DNA from: Symbiodinium natans
Lineage: Eukaryota > Sar > Dinophyceae > Suessiales > Symbiodiniaceae
Direction: 5' to 3'
NCBI GenBank assembly: GCA_905221605.1
Contig: CAJNDS010000680.1
Coordinates: 499,204-563,203, forward strand
Length of the DNA stretch: 64,000 nt
Below the pieces are notes generated by a model, which worked only from the letters and a program-made list of their open reading frames with translations, did no database searches and was not told the DNA's origin. Positions 30,821-43,200 of this stretch are shown here, in pieces. Position 1 is the stretch's first letter. Every line of letters begins with the position of its first letter. The position numbers were made by a program, and so were the translations under genes.

Positions 30821-32152
30821 CTGTAGAAGTCTCCCCGCGTGGCCAAGTACCATGGAATCTCCTGCGAGCTTGATCTGCAGATCTACGGGGTAGGTTGATC
30901 TGAGCGAAGGACTGATCTGACTCACCGGAATTGTCTCAAATGCAGGCTTGTCTTTTTGATTGGCTTGCATCCTGCGCCCTAAAACCTAAACCCTTGTAGC
31001 ATGTCAAACTGCCTTTGAAATTTCACCATGGACACATGCATTAGGGGCCATCCTCGAAAGCCTGCAGCCACCGGTCGATGGCTGGAAAGTCCGCGCGGAC
31101 ATCCATTCCCTGCAATGGGGGGGGGGTTTATGGGTTTTCTCAACGAAAAGCCGCGACAACTAGCAGGCCTTCTGAGACAGTTTTGGGCGGGTGTTTAAGG
31201 GATGTCTCTGAGCGGAAGGTGGATGACGAGCAATTGTCCAGAAATCGGTCTGGCCTTGTAGAAGAAGGCGCTGGCCACCACTCTTTCCACCATGCAGACA
31301 TACTGGATGTCCACGATCGTCGGATGCTCGTAAGGCAGGAACCACGGGGTGTCTGAATTTCTCTCCTTCGTGGGGGGAGCACTCAAGCGTCACAAGACAA
31401 GAGCCACTCATGGCTGGCCAAGCCTACGCCTGGAGGAGCCAAGGATCCAAGGCTGTTTGGACCTGTCCCAAGGCGGCTGCAAAATCCACAGCTGGCTCGT
31501 TGAAGAAGGACATCTCAGCGCGGAAGAGGTAGTTGCCTGGGAGCTCTTGGAGCTCGTATGCGAAGCTTTAGCTTTCTCCAACTCTACCAGTGCTCCATGA
31601 GCCACAGCATCTTACCTTCGAGGGCCCGGCACCAGGCTGAGTGAACCGCGCGCTGCAGTTCTAGCAGCTCGATGGCCCGCCCCTGGATGCCGCGAGATTT
31701 CAAAAAGCGAGAACAGAGGCAAAGGGTCATAAAAGCTGCTGGCTGCTGATTTCTTGACCAGACATTGCCCAAGCAAGGAGCCCGCAGTCGCGAGAAGCCA
31801 GGAATCATCGGCTTCTCCGGGTTCGGAAAGACTCGCTCCAAGAGGAACATGGCATCCTTGGAACACGAGGAGTGGTTCGCTCATGGCCCCCCCCCCCCCC
31901 AGAAACCCTCAAACACCCAGGCAGCACACGAGGCTGTCAGTGGCCCATCGACCATCCACCTCCACAGCAGGAAGAGCGCCACGAGGAACCTCCGGTGCGA
32001 CACAATCTGTACTCAGATTTTATCGGATTCACCAAGACACCAGGAATCCCCTCCAGATCAGGCTGGCGGACCTTCCTTTGAAAGGCCTCGCTTCTCTCCC
32101 CGTAGGCAGGAAGGTTCTCCTTGACTACGACGTAGTCGATACGTTTGGCTTC
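30821..32152 (-). CDS. Glutathione S-transferase-like protein, near-complete
   Basis: Glutathione S-transferase fold, N-terminal thioredoxin-like part then helical domain. Exons: about 32040-32152 (RIDYVVVKENLPAYGERS, EAFQRK), 31800-31856 (DAMFLLERVFPNPEKPMIP, the helix after the glutathione-binding ES/SD site), 31616-31682 (GRAIELLELQRAVHSAWC), about 31440-31536 (NYLFRAEMSFFNEPAVDF), 31255-31352 (TPWFLPYEHPTIVDIQYV, then CMVERVVASAFFYK), 31053-31109 (GMDVRADFPAIDRWLQAFE) and 30821-30861 (EIPWYLATRGDFYR). The TIVDIQYVxxVERxxAS stretch and FPAIDRWLxAFE are strong GST C-domain signatures. Donors are GT, GC and GA. The first exon with the catalytic Ser/Cys was not located (a frame at about 32200-32320 is a candidate), nor was the stop codon. 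Likely substrate class cannot be told. Confidence 0.75.
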
Positions 32153-32499
32153 CTGATCTCCGAGTGTTGAGAGAGCAACCGTCGAGAAAACCGAGCAAAA
32201 GCAGCTGAGGCACGAGAAGCAGCCAAACGGCCTTGAGCAAACAACTCGAGCAAGTCATTCGCCCGGATGCCACGAATCGGAATGCAACTTTGCTTGCAGA
32301 TCGCTTTGGGAAGCACAGAAGCTCAAGAGCAGAGCCTGGCAGCGTGGACAGAGCGCGGCCGAATCCCGATAAAACGTCACCTGAGTGACACTCATACACA
32401 AAACCAGCTTTAAAAGGTGACTGAAGTTTTAGATCCGTGAAGGAGGCTTGGGACTTTTTCCATGCGAATCAGAGGGCCCCTCGTTTCTTGCTGTTGTTC

Positions 32500-34180
32500 C
32501 TTTGAGTCAAAAGGAGGCCAAACCCACGCAAGGGTGGGGGGCCTTTGAGCCTTGTCCATTCATTGCAGCTGTGTCACCCGGGGAGCTTGCCGGCTGGAGC
32601 CAAAGTAGCGCACCTGTCACTCCCAAGCTCCCGGCATCTTCTATAACCTTTCTGAGGGTTCGCGCCTCCGCATCGGGATGACATCGGAGCCCTGACATCA
32701 CAAGACACACAGAAGGCAAAAAAAACCAGAAGCAATGCACGAGAGGCACCTGCTTCGATCTCTCCTTGCGCCTGCACGAGCTCCTCACGCCCCAGCAGCT
32801 TTACGTGTCTACGGTCAGTGGACAGCGAACATTTTCCTGACTGCATTGCACACATTGCTCGTTTGGGTCCTTCCCCGTAGGTGTCTCAGCGATGCGTGAC
32901 CTTGGCTTGTAGTTCGGGGTTCTGGAGACCTGGTCCTGTTCAAGGTCTATGTCTGCTGATGCTGCAGAATGCTTGCACATTTTGTACAAGTTTAACAGTT
33001 TAAAGTTGTCGGTTCTCGGCTGTCAGTTGTATTAGAGCTGCATGCTCCACGGAAGGTCAAGGGGCCGCAATGTTTGCCACTCCACAGCAAGTCCCTGGCG
33101 TCAGGAACTGTCAGACCCATAGCAGAATTGCAACATGAGCGCCTGCGCCGCCGCAGCCACACCGGCCAGGCGCCGACGTCGTGGGCGCAGGGCCTCAGAT
33201 AACATGACAACCATGGCAATCAACGTCTCATAAAGACTGAAAAGCCTCTTCGGCGTGGCAGAACAGTCATGGCTCTTACCAGTCATCCCTCCCACTTCTG
33301 CTCTCTGTTGGCTTCGTCGCCTGGGCTGCCGCTGCGGCGGCAGCGAGGCGTGTGGAGCTGCCCAGGCCTTGGCCGAACACAGTAGACGCGAAGACTCCGG
33401 ATCCTCGCTCCGTGCACCGTGCTTCAACCCAGAGACTTCAATACCCCTTAATTAAGGACTCTTCCTTAAAGCATAAGAGGGAAGCTTATATGGTTTAAGG
33501 AAGATTGATGAATTAAGGGTTCTTGGAGCCTCTGGGAAGCTTTCGCTGCCGAGATGCTCCGCTTGCTCGCAATGCTGGGACCATGGCTTGGCAATGGTAC
33601 CTTGGAGCATGTGCCTCATGCAGTGTCATGGGCCCCCTCCACCACTCAGTAGACTCAGTAGACTCAGTAGACTCGAACTAGATTTCTCCTGTACTCTGCA
33701 ACCCCGCGTTCCAAATAACGTAGCCACAGGAGCGGGCAGCGCCAGTTTAAGCGCCGCCGGAGCAGCGATCATGAAAGCATTTGAAAGAGCGAGGCACGGA
33801 GTGCAATGAAGATGGCGGGACTGAAGGGGTATGGGTTGTCGTACGATGGAGTGCGCGCTCACGACTTGTGAAAGAACTGTGTCCACTTGTGTTTCTTTCT
33901 GTACTGCATCGGTGGGTGCTTGTTCATGACAGGGTTGAGAGCAAGGCTAGGCTAATTCGAAACAAGACTGGCAGCCGAGAGGAAAATGGCCACCAAAGTA
34001 GCAGGAACTGCCGGACTCACCGCCAACACAATGTGCAGGATTCCAGGTTTGGCATAGCGAAAGGTCTGCAGGTACGGGACGATGCGGGAATGGCGCGCAC
34101 CGGCAATCGGGGAGGTGGCAAGGGCACCACCGGTGGTGGACCTCGCAATGACCACAGCCGTTAGCTTGCACTGCTGAACA
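32500..34180 (-). CDS. Unidentified exons, partly membrane-type
   Basis: Several minus-strand frames look coding: about 32750-32820 (VKLLGREELVQAQGEIEA), 32612-32676 (PDAEARTLRKVIEDAGSLG), 33120-33245 (LYETLIAMVVMLSEALR, then LAGVAAAAQALMLQF) and 33965-34165 (LTAVVIARSTTGGALATS, RYAKPGILHIVLAVSPAV, ATLVAIFLSAAS). The last two are hydrophobic and could be membrane segments. I found no signature of a known family, and whether these form one gene is unknown. Confidence 0.28.
33441..33526. mobile_element. Small inverted-repeat element
   Basis: Left arm ccccttaattaaggactctt then ccttaaa pairs with right arm tttaaggaagattgatgaat then taaggg. About 85 bases, AT-rich centre, no coding capacity. Confidence 0.55.
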
Positions 34181-35614
34181 TGTGAGCCAGATGCGCATCC
34201 ACAGCGAAACAGTTCACACAAGCCATCAACGTGTGCATCTTAAGCCGGATGCTTCTCGGATGGGCCATCGGTACCGGTGGAGGAGGCTGCAGAACCTGGT
34301 CGACTCTGTTCGACATTCGACCGCGGATGATGATTCTGTTGTTGCGTGCGTTGTGCTGACACACAATCGGTCCCTGCATCCTGAAAGCAAACCAGCAGCC
34401 CTGTCAAGTGCTCTTCGCTACCGGAATGCTCGGTCTAGAGTTCCGACAACAGGAACATGAGTGGTGCTTCACCCTCAAATCGGCTCCAGGAAGGGCCATG
34501 GCCTCCCAATCCTCCGCGCGCCGTGCTTACAAGTCTCGCCATGGGCCCGCACTGCCCTCTTGCAGTAAAGTTGCGGGCCCGGCTCCCAAAGCACTCTCAA
34601 ACAGTCCAACATGCTTAGTTTGCGCCACTATGCTGTGCTAGCGAAAAAATAGGATGCGAGGATGGAATTGGGAATGTTGACGAGCCAGGTATCTCCCCCG
34701 GCATGCTTGGATGACATTGACAGTTCTTGACTGATCAATGGATCCATGATGCAGGCTCATCATGAGGAGCCTCTTCACCACAGATCTCCGCTGGAGCAGG
34801 TGCGCTGATTCCCTGCTAGACTGGCCACAGTGCGCTCGGCGTTCACAGTGTGTGCGTAAAATAGATATGGATGGCGGGAGGGAAAACAGCAATGGTCTCA
34901 CCCTTTGTCTGCTGTGGCTGCGGTGCAGAACGAACAGCATACAACGGCGACATATCTTAACAGGTAAGTAAAGTTACACAAAGGTACTTGCTGGTTGAAG
35001 CGGGTGTGCTACGCTTTCCCTGCACCGTGGCCACGTCTTGTTCATGTTCAGCAGCAGCGCCGTGTTTAAATGTGTTGAAACCACGGTAACCTGCGAACTG
35101 CATCTGTAAGTGTCCGTCTTTCAGTACATCAATGCGTGCAGACGCGGCGGACTGACCAAAACCCATCACCCAACACAGTGTCGTTGCACCCTAGATTGCA
35201 GGAGTTTACTCCATGCCTTCTGTGATTAAATCCGCACGCTGTGCATGGAAAGACAGCGAGAGCCAGGAAAATTGCGCAAAGGTCGAGACCCTGATCTTGT
35301 GGCCCAGAATGTTTCCTTTACGCGCCGGTCTCAACGGTCTCAACCCCTGCATCCCAACAGCACAGCTGATGGGAGAACTAAGCTTGCTGACAGCTTCCAG
35401 AGCACTCGAGGGGAGCTTTGAGCCTTGGAGCGCTCAGTGCTTAGCTGCCTTCTACTGCGAGCCTGCCTGCCTTTCAAATTTCGACAGGGACAGTTTCCGC
35501 AAGCCCATGTTCTTGGGCATCCATGGGCCCGTGCCTTTGGCTGTTGCAAAGGGTCTAGGAATATCAAGGCACGAGCCACAAACCCGCACTGCGAGTGCCC
35601 AGCTTGAGTACTCG

Positions 35615-36103
35615 TTAAAGCAAGGCAGTGGGAACCTCCATGCAGGAGCGGAGGCATGAAGGCTTGCTGGTTTTTTGTGCGATTTCGTTCCGGTGGTTTT
35701 TGGTACAGTTTCTACAACTCACCATCGAAAAATCTGCCGTCCTGGACCCACCTGGAACATGTCGTGGCAAGAGCTTCCAGCGCAGTGGCTGTGGGAATAT
35801 CATGTACAGTGTTCCTCGCCACTGTGCTGCAGAAGGGCGCGATCTGTCAAATCTCAAATGCTGCGACAGACCACTAGCTTGGCTTCCGAGCACTGCCTTT
35901 GGTAAAACACTCGTGCATCTGGATTTCAGGAGGCTCAGAACCACAATCGAACCAGATTCTCGATCCAGTGCTCTGGGGACAAGCAATCGCATCACGTCAC
36001 TAGGGCGCATACATAGAGCGCCTTCCAGGGTTTTCCTCGTCAAACGTAGGGACGAAAAGGCCGAAGCCCCTTTGGCATGATCGGCTCTACAGAAAGATGT
36101 CAA
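35615..36103 (-). CDS. Intronless ORF, possibly recombinase-derived
   Basis: A 162-codon minus-strand open frame without repeat sequence. Residues about 30-70 read LEGALCMRPSDVMRLLVP then SGSIVVLSLLKSRCTS, which loosely resembles the LRPxELLxLxxxD...VxLxxTK core of tyrosine recombinases found in dinoflagellate mobile elements. The catalytic Arg-His-Arg-Tyr set cannot be confirmed. The opposite strand is also open for 150 codons, so one of the two is a shadow. It lies in the largest gene-poor stretch of the window. Confidence 0.25.
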   Translation of the reverse strand: MTSFCRADHAKGASAFSSLRLTRKTLEGALCMRPSDVMRLLVPRALDRESGSIVVLSLLKSRCTSVLPKAVLGSQASGLSQHLRFDRSRPSAAQWRGTLYMIFPQPLRWKLLPRHVPGGSRTADFSMVSCRNCTKNHRNEIAQKTSKPSCLRSCMEVPTALL

Positions 36104-37000
36104 AGAGTTGCATCGTCACATAGTCACATGGTGCACCTACAAGCTCTACGAGGATGCAGACATGCTGAAAAGCCCAAGCTTGCACTCTGAAATGTCGGGC
36201 CTGAAGGAGCAAAGTGCTTCATCTTAAGTTCATAGATGTGGCGCCATTGTGAGGCCTAACTGTCTGATCTATGAGGGGTTCGCAAGAAATCTGCCGATCT
36301 CGGCAGGCAACTGGACAAAGCTGTGCGAGGCTCACCTTTCAGACGGCCTTCAATGCTAAAACGGATGGCCACCAAGAAGTTAGCGATTAGTCACCCGACT
36401 ACGTCAGACTCTTCACCCAACTCCACAGCAAACTCCTGTGCAGACCTCGGGTGAGCCTCGCCTCCCCTTCGCTTGTCATACGGCCGTCTGACACACTCCC
36501 GCGATGGAGACGAGAGCGCCTACTTCCAACCTCTGGGAGTTGAGCTTGGAAGCTGTTCCAAGCAGTTTCCGTGCGTAGAACCCGAATCTATTCTGCAAAC
36601 TCCCTCATCGGCTCGTCACCGTGGCTGTTGAGGCACTGCTCATCACAGGTAAGATGTGCGCGGTAAACTGCAGAAATGTTGGCGCTTCTTCGAATAGTGC
36701 CGAGTGACATGTGGGCGAAGGGCACACACAAGGAAGCCTTGAGGCCTTGAGGGCAGAACGATTAAAACACGGATGTGATCCGAGTTGTTGGCGTCTCGGC
36801 TTTCTAACGCCGATACTTGTGCGCCACTGTTCGCCTTATCTCCCTTGATGCAACCGGTGCTCCGTGCTCCAAGAGAGTGGGTTGCACGCTGTTAGGAACA
36901 ATCCCATAGACAGTACAGAAACCTGTCTCGGTATCACAACGCTCATTGCACAAGCATGTTCAGAGCACGGAGGTCCGATGATGTTCTGTCGCAGCTTGTC
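36104..37000. other. No open frame or repeat recognised
   Basis: Roughly 900 bases of ordinary-composition DNA without a long open frame on either strand, without telomere repeats and without inverted-repeat elements. Confidence 0.5.
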
Positions 37001-37681
37001 CCTTTAAGGTAAGAGGGGCATTGTTTCAGGAGGGACGTACCTGTCATGTGACTGCTGATGGAACAGAGAACTAATGGAGAATTGCTGCTCCCTGGCTCTG
37101 AAACTTCCCCCCTCCGTGCATGACGTCTCCCCCAGTGGGATTCGATGACACGCCGTCAAACAATCCGACTTGGCAGTGGTTGCGGCCAACCAGCCTGTGA
37201 TCCTGCACTGTGATCCGAGAGCTGAATCAATCCTACTTTCAGCAGCATTGCGACTGAAGCTCACACTGCAGCTAGCGCCCACCATCGATTTGCAGAAATC
37301 AGACGAAGGAACGGTAAAGGCAGGCCAGCACGCTGGATAACTTGAGCGATTCAGTCAAACTCCAGGGCTCTGCACGACAGGCTGCACAGGTCACGTTCTT
37401 CCACATTCTCAGTAGACACATGTAGACGTGATTGCTGCATATTGCTGTGCCTGCTAGCTGTCTTGCGCTGTCTTGTGCTCTTGAGCTTCTCCTCAGAGCT
37501 TCAAATGGAAGATCACCCACAGCGTATTGATTCAGGGAGACGTGGCGGTCCTCTGACTAGCCAGATATCTCAGATGACAGTATACACTCTTTTTGTCTGC
37601 CAACACCTCACCGAGTACTCAACAGAGTGTCCCAACGGGGAGCCCATTCTCTGCGAGCATCGCACCTTGTCCCTGTAGCAT

Positions 37682-37780
37682 CCGATATGGGAGGCTGCTG
37701 GAGGTTTCCAGCAGCCCTTGTGAGTCCTACACTAGGACTGTTTCCTAGGGGTAGGGGTCCTAGGAAGCTAGATGCACACA
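37682..37780. other. Cluster of short perfect inverted repeats
   Basis: gctgctggaggtttccagca plus gc forms a perfect stem with a three-base loop, followed within 60 bases by gtcctacactaggac and by ttcctaggggtaggggtcc plus taggaa. The role is unknown. Confidence 0.5.
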
Positions 37781-38397
37781 CTAGAGACTAGAGCTGATGT
37801 GATGACGGTGGACCCGATAGGCGCGACATGTTGCCTTACTGGGGCATGTTGGCGATGATTGGGTCCGGAGATTGGGTCCGGAGACAGACGCTTTCCGGCA
37901 GATTCAACCTTTTGTGCGGGGGTGTAGCCGTGGGGCCTTTTGGGGGGAGCGATGCTAGGGAGTTTGAACAGCTAAGGGAGTTTAGGGCTTCACAGTCTTC
38001 GATGTCTTGCTGATGTCTTGCTGGGCGAAGAGCTCCCGACGCCTGCTAAAGGAGCGGGCTTCCACTGCACTTACTTCAAGTTCGTACAGGTCTCCACTCC
38101 AAAAGTGACGACTGCAGGGGTTGAGTCGCGCACACAAAATACATGTTTCGCCGCTGGTCTACGGGCATATTCAAGTGCCAGCCTTCAGGGATGCTTACGA
38201 CTCCCCTGCAGACGTCAGTGGGGAACCTCTTCTCTGCTGTGGTGTTTGAATTTCATTGCAGAACTGCCGGCTATTCCGGAGAGCTTGGCTGATGGAAGTG
38301 CAGTGGTGCTGGGCATGTGCTGGGCATGTGGCTGTGCACACCTTGTTTGGAAACAATAATGAAACAACTATCACAACCTCTTTCTGTCGTAGTTTTC

Positions 38398-38495
38398 CTC
38401 TCTCTCTCTCTCTCTTCCTCCTCCTCCTCCTCCTCCTCCTCCTCCTCCTCCTCCTCCTCCTCCTCCTCCTCCTCCTCCTCCTCCTCCTCCTCCTA
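38398..38495. repeat. (CT)n and (TCC)n microsatellite
   Basis: About 16 bases of ctctct followed by roughly 27 TCC triplets. They translate as poly-Leu or poly-Ser but are not part of a supported gene. Confidence 0.96.
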
Positions 38496-39029
38496 CTTCA
38501 ACTCGGCATCTTGCTACAACTTGTCTTGCCTTCTCGTAATACTTCTTGGGCCTTGCGGAACCTTTCGATGTTTGGTCCTAGATTGCGGGGCACAACTTGC
38601 CCCTCCTTCCAGGTCCTTCAATGTCCTTCACTCCTTGACCTGGAGGTTGGTGTAGGAAAGCTTGATATTTCCCCCCCCCCCTTGCTTGGTTTCGGTTTGT
38701 CCCTGTTCAGGTCTCTGCGTTGAGGATCTTCCGGGTCTCCAGGCGTTGTCGATGAAGTTGGCGACCTTTACCTGCGGCCGCTTGTCTCTGTCCAACTTCG
38801 GTCTACGGCACTTTGCGCCTTTTCAATGGTTAGAGCCGTCTTCTAGCCTGCCCCGCGTCCCACGGCTTCTCGATCTCCTCGTTCTTTGCCCCCACCCTTG
38901 TTGCCTCTCTCTGTTTTCTCGCTTGTTACTCCTCTTCTCCTTCTCCAACAATCACTCTCTTCCTTTCTTCCTTCCTGCGCACTTAACCCGTTCTTTCGTG
39001 GGGCAAGGGGGCAAGGCCCCCGGGCGTCT

Positions 39030-39182
39030 TGGCGCTCGCTCTCGCTCTCGCTCTCGCTTTCGCTCTCAATCTCTCTCTCTCTCTCTCCACGCTTAGCCCC
39101 GCCAGAGGGGAGCTGCACTCTCTCCCTCTCTCTCACTCACTCACTCTCTCACTCTCCTCTCTCTCTCTCTCTCTCTCTCTCC
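39030..39182. repeat. (CTCTCG)n / (CT)n tracts
   Basis: Three runs of ctctcg, tctctc and ctcact units. Confidence 0.93.
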
Positions 39183-40281
39183 CCGAAGAGGGCCGTACCA
39201 AAGTGCGCTCGTGTCCTATCTCGCACTGTCTCCCCTTTCTCCCACTCCCTCGTCAAGTACCAGGATTTTCTCAAAGAGACTGCCAAGCTCCGCGGATAGC
39301 TCGTGGGGCGTGCACTCAATGAGAAGGCGCAGGACGGATGCCAGATGAGTTGCTAACTCACAGGAATCCTGCTAAACCCTCTCACCATCTGTTCCGCCGT
39401 TCCGAGATGCTCTGTTATTGCATGAGAGCCTCCTCACAATGTGCAACGCCCATGCCTCCAAAGCACTTCTGGAACAGTGAGGCCGTTTCAAACATTGGGA
39501 GAATGGTACCTAAGCTTTCCACTTGGGGTCCAGTGGCAATCTGCACCTGCAAACACATCACAATCTCCAGTCCTCAGCCAAGGAGCCACTTCAGAAGGCT
39601 CTGACCTTGAGTAACACCAGGGGGGGATGCAGACGATCAAGCATTGCAAAGGGAAGCAGGGGGCCAGCTTTTTCGCCGGCACGTGGGAGGTGTCGAAGGA
39701 GGGACACATGAAAGAGGAACATGGTGGGCTCCCGGTGACCTCCGTGCAGCCGCGCTGCCATCGAGCTGACTGGAGGGACAAAAGCCGAGATGATCTGCAT
39801 GATGGTGGGTTCCTGCCACGGAAACTTGCAGTGGCTAGGCGAGCAATCTTGCGTGTGCCACGAAACGCACGCGTCCTCCACTTTGGCCTCGGGGATAACC
39901 TTGCATGACTGCGGGCTGCTCGATGGACACATGTGCGAACATGCCCAGATGCCCAGACTGAGGTGATAAGTGAGAAGTTGTGGCCCAGAAGCACGCTGCA
40001 CAAGCGTTGGAAGGAAGTCCTGCTGCTCCTGCTCTTCGCCTTCATCCACTGTCCCGTGTGACCCCACAACCTCCACCCCATGTGGACTGAGGGCTCCTCC
40101 CAAAGTCGAGGTACCCCGAATGTACCCCCAAACATACAACATTCCACATAATTTGGGAGCGTTGAGGAATCCCCGAAAAAGGCCTTGATCGTTCGCAGCC
40201 GATTCCTCCTGTTTCTCACGGTCTAGGAAGGCACTGGCCTGCATCAGAGCATCACCGGAGAAGGCGCTTGCACTTATCCTC

Positions 40282-43200
40282 TCATACCCCATGAACCGTG
40301 CCTCTTCAAACAGCTGCTGTGTGAAGCCAGTGCCTACCTCGAAGGGAACGCATCTTTTGCAAGCCGACACAAGGCATTGCCTACCCCTTGCAGTCGTGAG
40401 ATTTCCCACCTGCATGGTCAGTCCGCCGCTTGTCTTGACATTGTCATAGCCTCGGAGCCAGTGCTTCCAGCTGTGCCTAATGTGCCTATTGGGCCTGGTG
40501 CATACTCATCTTAATCTGTGGGTTTGGGGCCTTTGGGCGCAAGCAGGTTGTGCGCAGGCCGCCGGGAGCCGCGCAATGGCAAAGCTTCGACTGGACGCTC
40601 AGCGCCGGTGACATGCTGCGGGCACGGCTGTCCAAGTAGCGCTCCTCAATGTCAAACATAAATGAGGAAAGAGCCGGGAAAGTCGGTGACGGGGTGACGG
40701 GAACCCGCGGCAAGCGACGGGGAAAGTGATGGAAGAAAGTGACGGGGGCCTTTGAGATAGGGACTTGAATAAATCCCTGCCGAGATGCGGCATCGCTCGA
40801 GCTCCTAATGGCCCGGCCTTTGAGCTTCCAGCCTCAATGGCTGGGCTTAGGGGGGCTTCTGAGGGTGTAGAGTGTGTTTCATCGTGTTTGGCTATGCGCT
40901 CTCTTCTCTTGTCCTGCGAGATCCCCGAAGTATTCTAGCGATTCCGAAGCCAGGAGGCCATCCAGTGGCGTGATGAAGAAGTCCTTCCGGGAAGACAACG
41001 AAGCTGACTCACAAGAGCTACGACGGAGGGCCGCTCCAAGCACAACCGGAAACCAACCTACCACAATGCGACCGACTATGTACAAACCTGCCGGGACACG
41101 AAATCCACTGCATGACAACTCACAACTTCTCCCATCTTGGAGGTACCCACTGTAAGAATAAGCCCAGGGCCTCGAGAGCGTCAGGGCTCTGGACTTGGGG
41201 TTACGGGGTCTGCTGTCAGAGCTTTCATTTTCGGCGTTCCCCACGTGGTGCCGCGAAAGCGCGGCAATGTGGGGCGTGCTCCTGGCCGCCTGAAACATCT
41301 CTTCCGGTGAGACCCTCAACTCAACGGCTGAAGGAGAAGGTGTTTGAGATGATAACCGGAAAACAACCAAGAAGCAACACACACAGGAACCACAAAATAT
41401 GATCACACCCAAACCTAGACACGCAACAGACCATGACGATAACAACAGCAAATTGCAGCGACAATAAAATGACATAACATGATTGTGAACAATCCTTTCA
41501 GAAAAACTGATGACAAGGCTCAATGTAGTAGCAATATTCACAAGAACAACACTAGCAAGAACAATACCAAGCGTCCTCTAGCATGAGGACTCGCAAGGTC
41601 GTCACGTCATCACGTCGGTGGCCTCGACGGCAAGAGGAGGCAACGTAGGGCGAACTGACAAACCATGATAAACCTTGACCACAGCATGGACTTCGTGGAT
41701 CATGCAAAAAATGTTGAGACTCGGGTCAGAATTCGGCGAGGTAATCGCCCACGGTCTCCAAGCGATCAGCAGCTGTCTTTTCCTGAGCATGCCCGCAGCT
41801 CTCTCTCGTCACGAGGCAACAGGTTTCATGCGCGAAGAGGCCTCGCGATACAAGGCGGTGACAGAGTGGAAGCGGAACCTCGGACTGATGGGGTGACTCT
41901 GCACTTCTGCTCTAAGTGCTCTAAGAGCCAAGAAAGGCGATTACTTCGCCGAGAGAACCGTGCGCCAACACGAAAAATACCAAGTGCACACGGCAGTTCT
42001 TTGGAGGAACTTACGACATGCATCTCACAGCTTGCGCCGTATGGTGTTCGACTGAGCGGCGCTTGTCCCAGGTGCTGCGTCAGAGACTGTTCCAGCTGGC
42101 GCCGGCGGCTCCGGTGGTGGGGCCTCACAGCCACGGACTTTGTGGCTGCCACAAGTCGAGTCTCATAGATTTTCACAGCCTGGCCTTCGCCAGCTCGAGG
42201 AGAGCACGACCTCTCAGGCATGTTTCTTGTTTGCATACTTGGCCTTGAAGGAGGGCATCACCACGTGTGTATGTGTGTGTAGAGGCCACAGCCAACCTGC
42301 AAGAACGGTCATTGCACCCGGGATGTGTCCACAAAATGTGCATACAGACTCCTACCACATTGTGCTGCTCTGCAGATGTGCCAGCAGTTGGTGTACTACA
42401 GAACCCCAAAGCTCTTCAGCTCTTCCACAAATCTTTGCAAATGGGAGCCAACGGCCTTGGTGGTTGGGCCTCCCAGCGCCTTGGCAGCGCTCGCAACGGT
42501 CCGAAACCAGAGGGGAAAGGTGGCTCTTTGTGCGCCCGCAGCAACTCCAACAACCACACAGGTGCGACACCACATGCTCATAAGAATGCTGTGCTTCACT
42601 ACATTGCAAGATGACACGAGTATTCACGCTTCTTGAAGAGACCGACGAGAAACCAGGATAAACTGCCGCCACAGACACGATGACTTTTGCAAGCCGCTGT
42701 ACCAGAAGATCGGTCAACTGAACAGGTCATCGACATGCAACTGAAGCCGGGGTGGGAAAGTTGACATCAACACTGCCGTCGACACATCCGTGCTTTGCCA
42801 TGAACTGTGTAGGACAATTTGCTGGCAGCGGCAATACAGTCCGACAGCCTCGGCACCGTTTCGAGTCATCAGCTTCTCCTTAGCCCAAGAAACTAAGCCT
42901 TGTGGCCCACGTCGTTTCAACTGCAGTGTAGTCAATGCCTGCAGCGACGGCATGTCTTTTGCATCGAATCTAATATGCAATGCACCTGCATGAGGTGAAT
43001 ACTTAATCAACCGAGCATCATAAGTGCCGTCCTCGTGGAATCCAACCTGCGATTATGCAATATGGCCCGCAACCAGGAAGGACACATTTTCAGCCCGAAA
43101 CAACGAACTTCGTCAGCTCATCCTCCTTGAAACCGGCCTGGTGTTCGGCTAGCGCGCTTAGCTTCTCCACGCAGCCTGCCTGAAATACAAGAGATGGTGT

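Noticed and set aside
35656-35877. Plus-strand frame FWYSFYNSPSKNLPSW considered as an Mpv17/PMP22-type membrane protein
   Set aside because: The resemblance is limited to WYSF; the rest does not follow the family and the opposite strand is equally open.
38256-38723. 155-codon plus-strand frame with a long Leu run
   Set aside because: The frame exists only because a (TCC)n microsatellite is open in all phases; a shifted frame gives a poly-Ser protein instead. No flanking homology.
38843-39299. Arg/Glu/Ser-rich frames resembling an RS-domain protein
   Set aside because: They are translations of (CT)n and (CTCTCG)n tracts.
40486-40790. Minus-strand frame GFIQVPISKAPVTFFHHF considered as another CSD module
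   Set aside because: The RNP1/RNP2-like spacing is suggestive, but it lies between two HAD exons and no further CSD strand follows.
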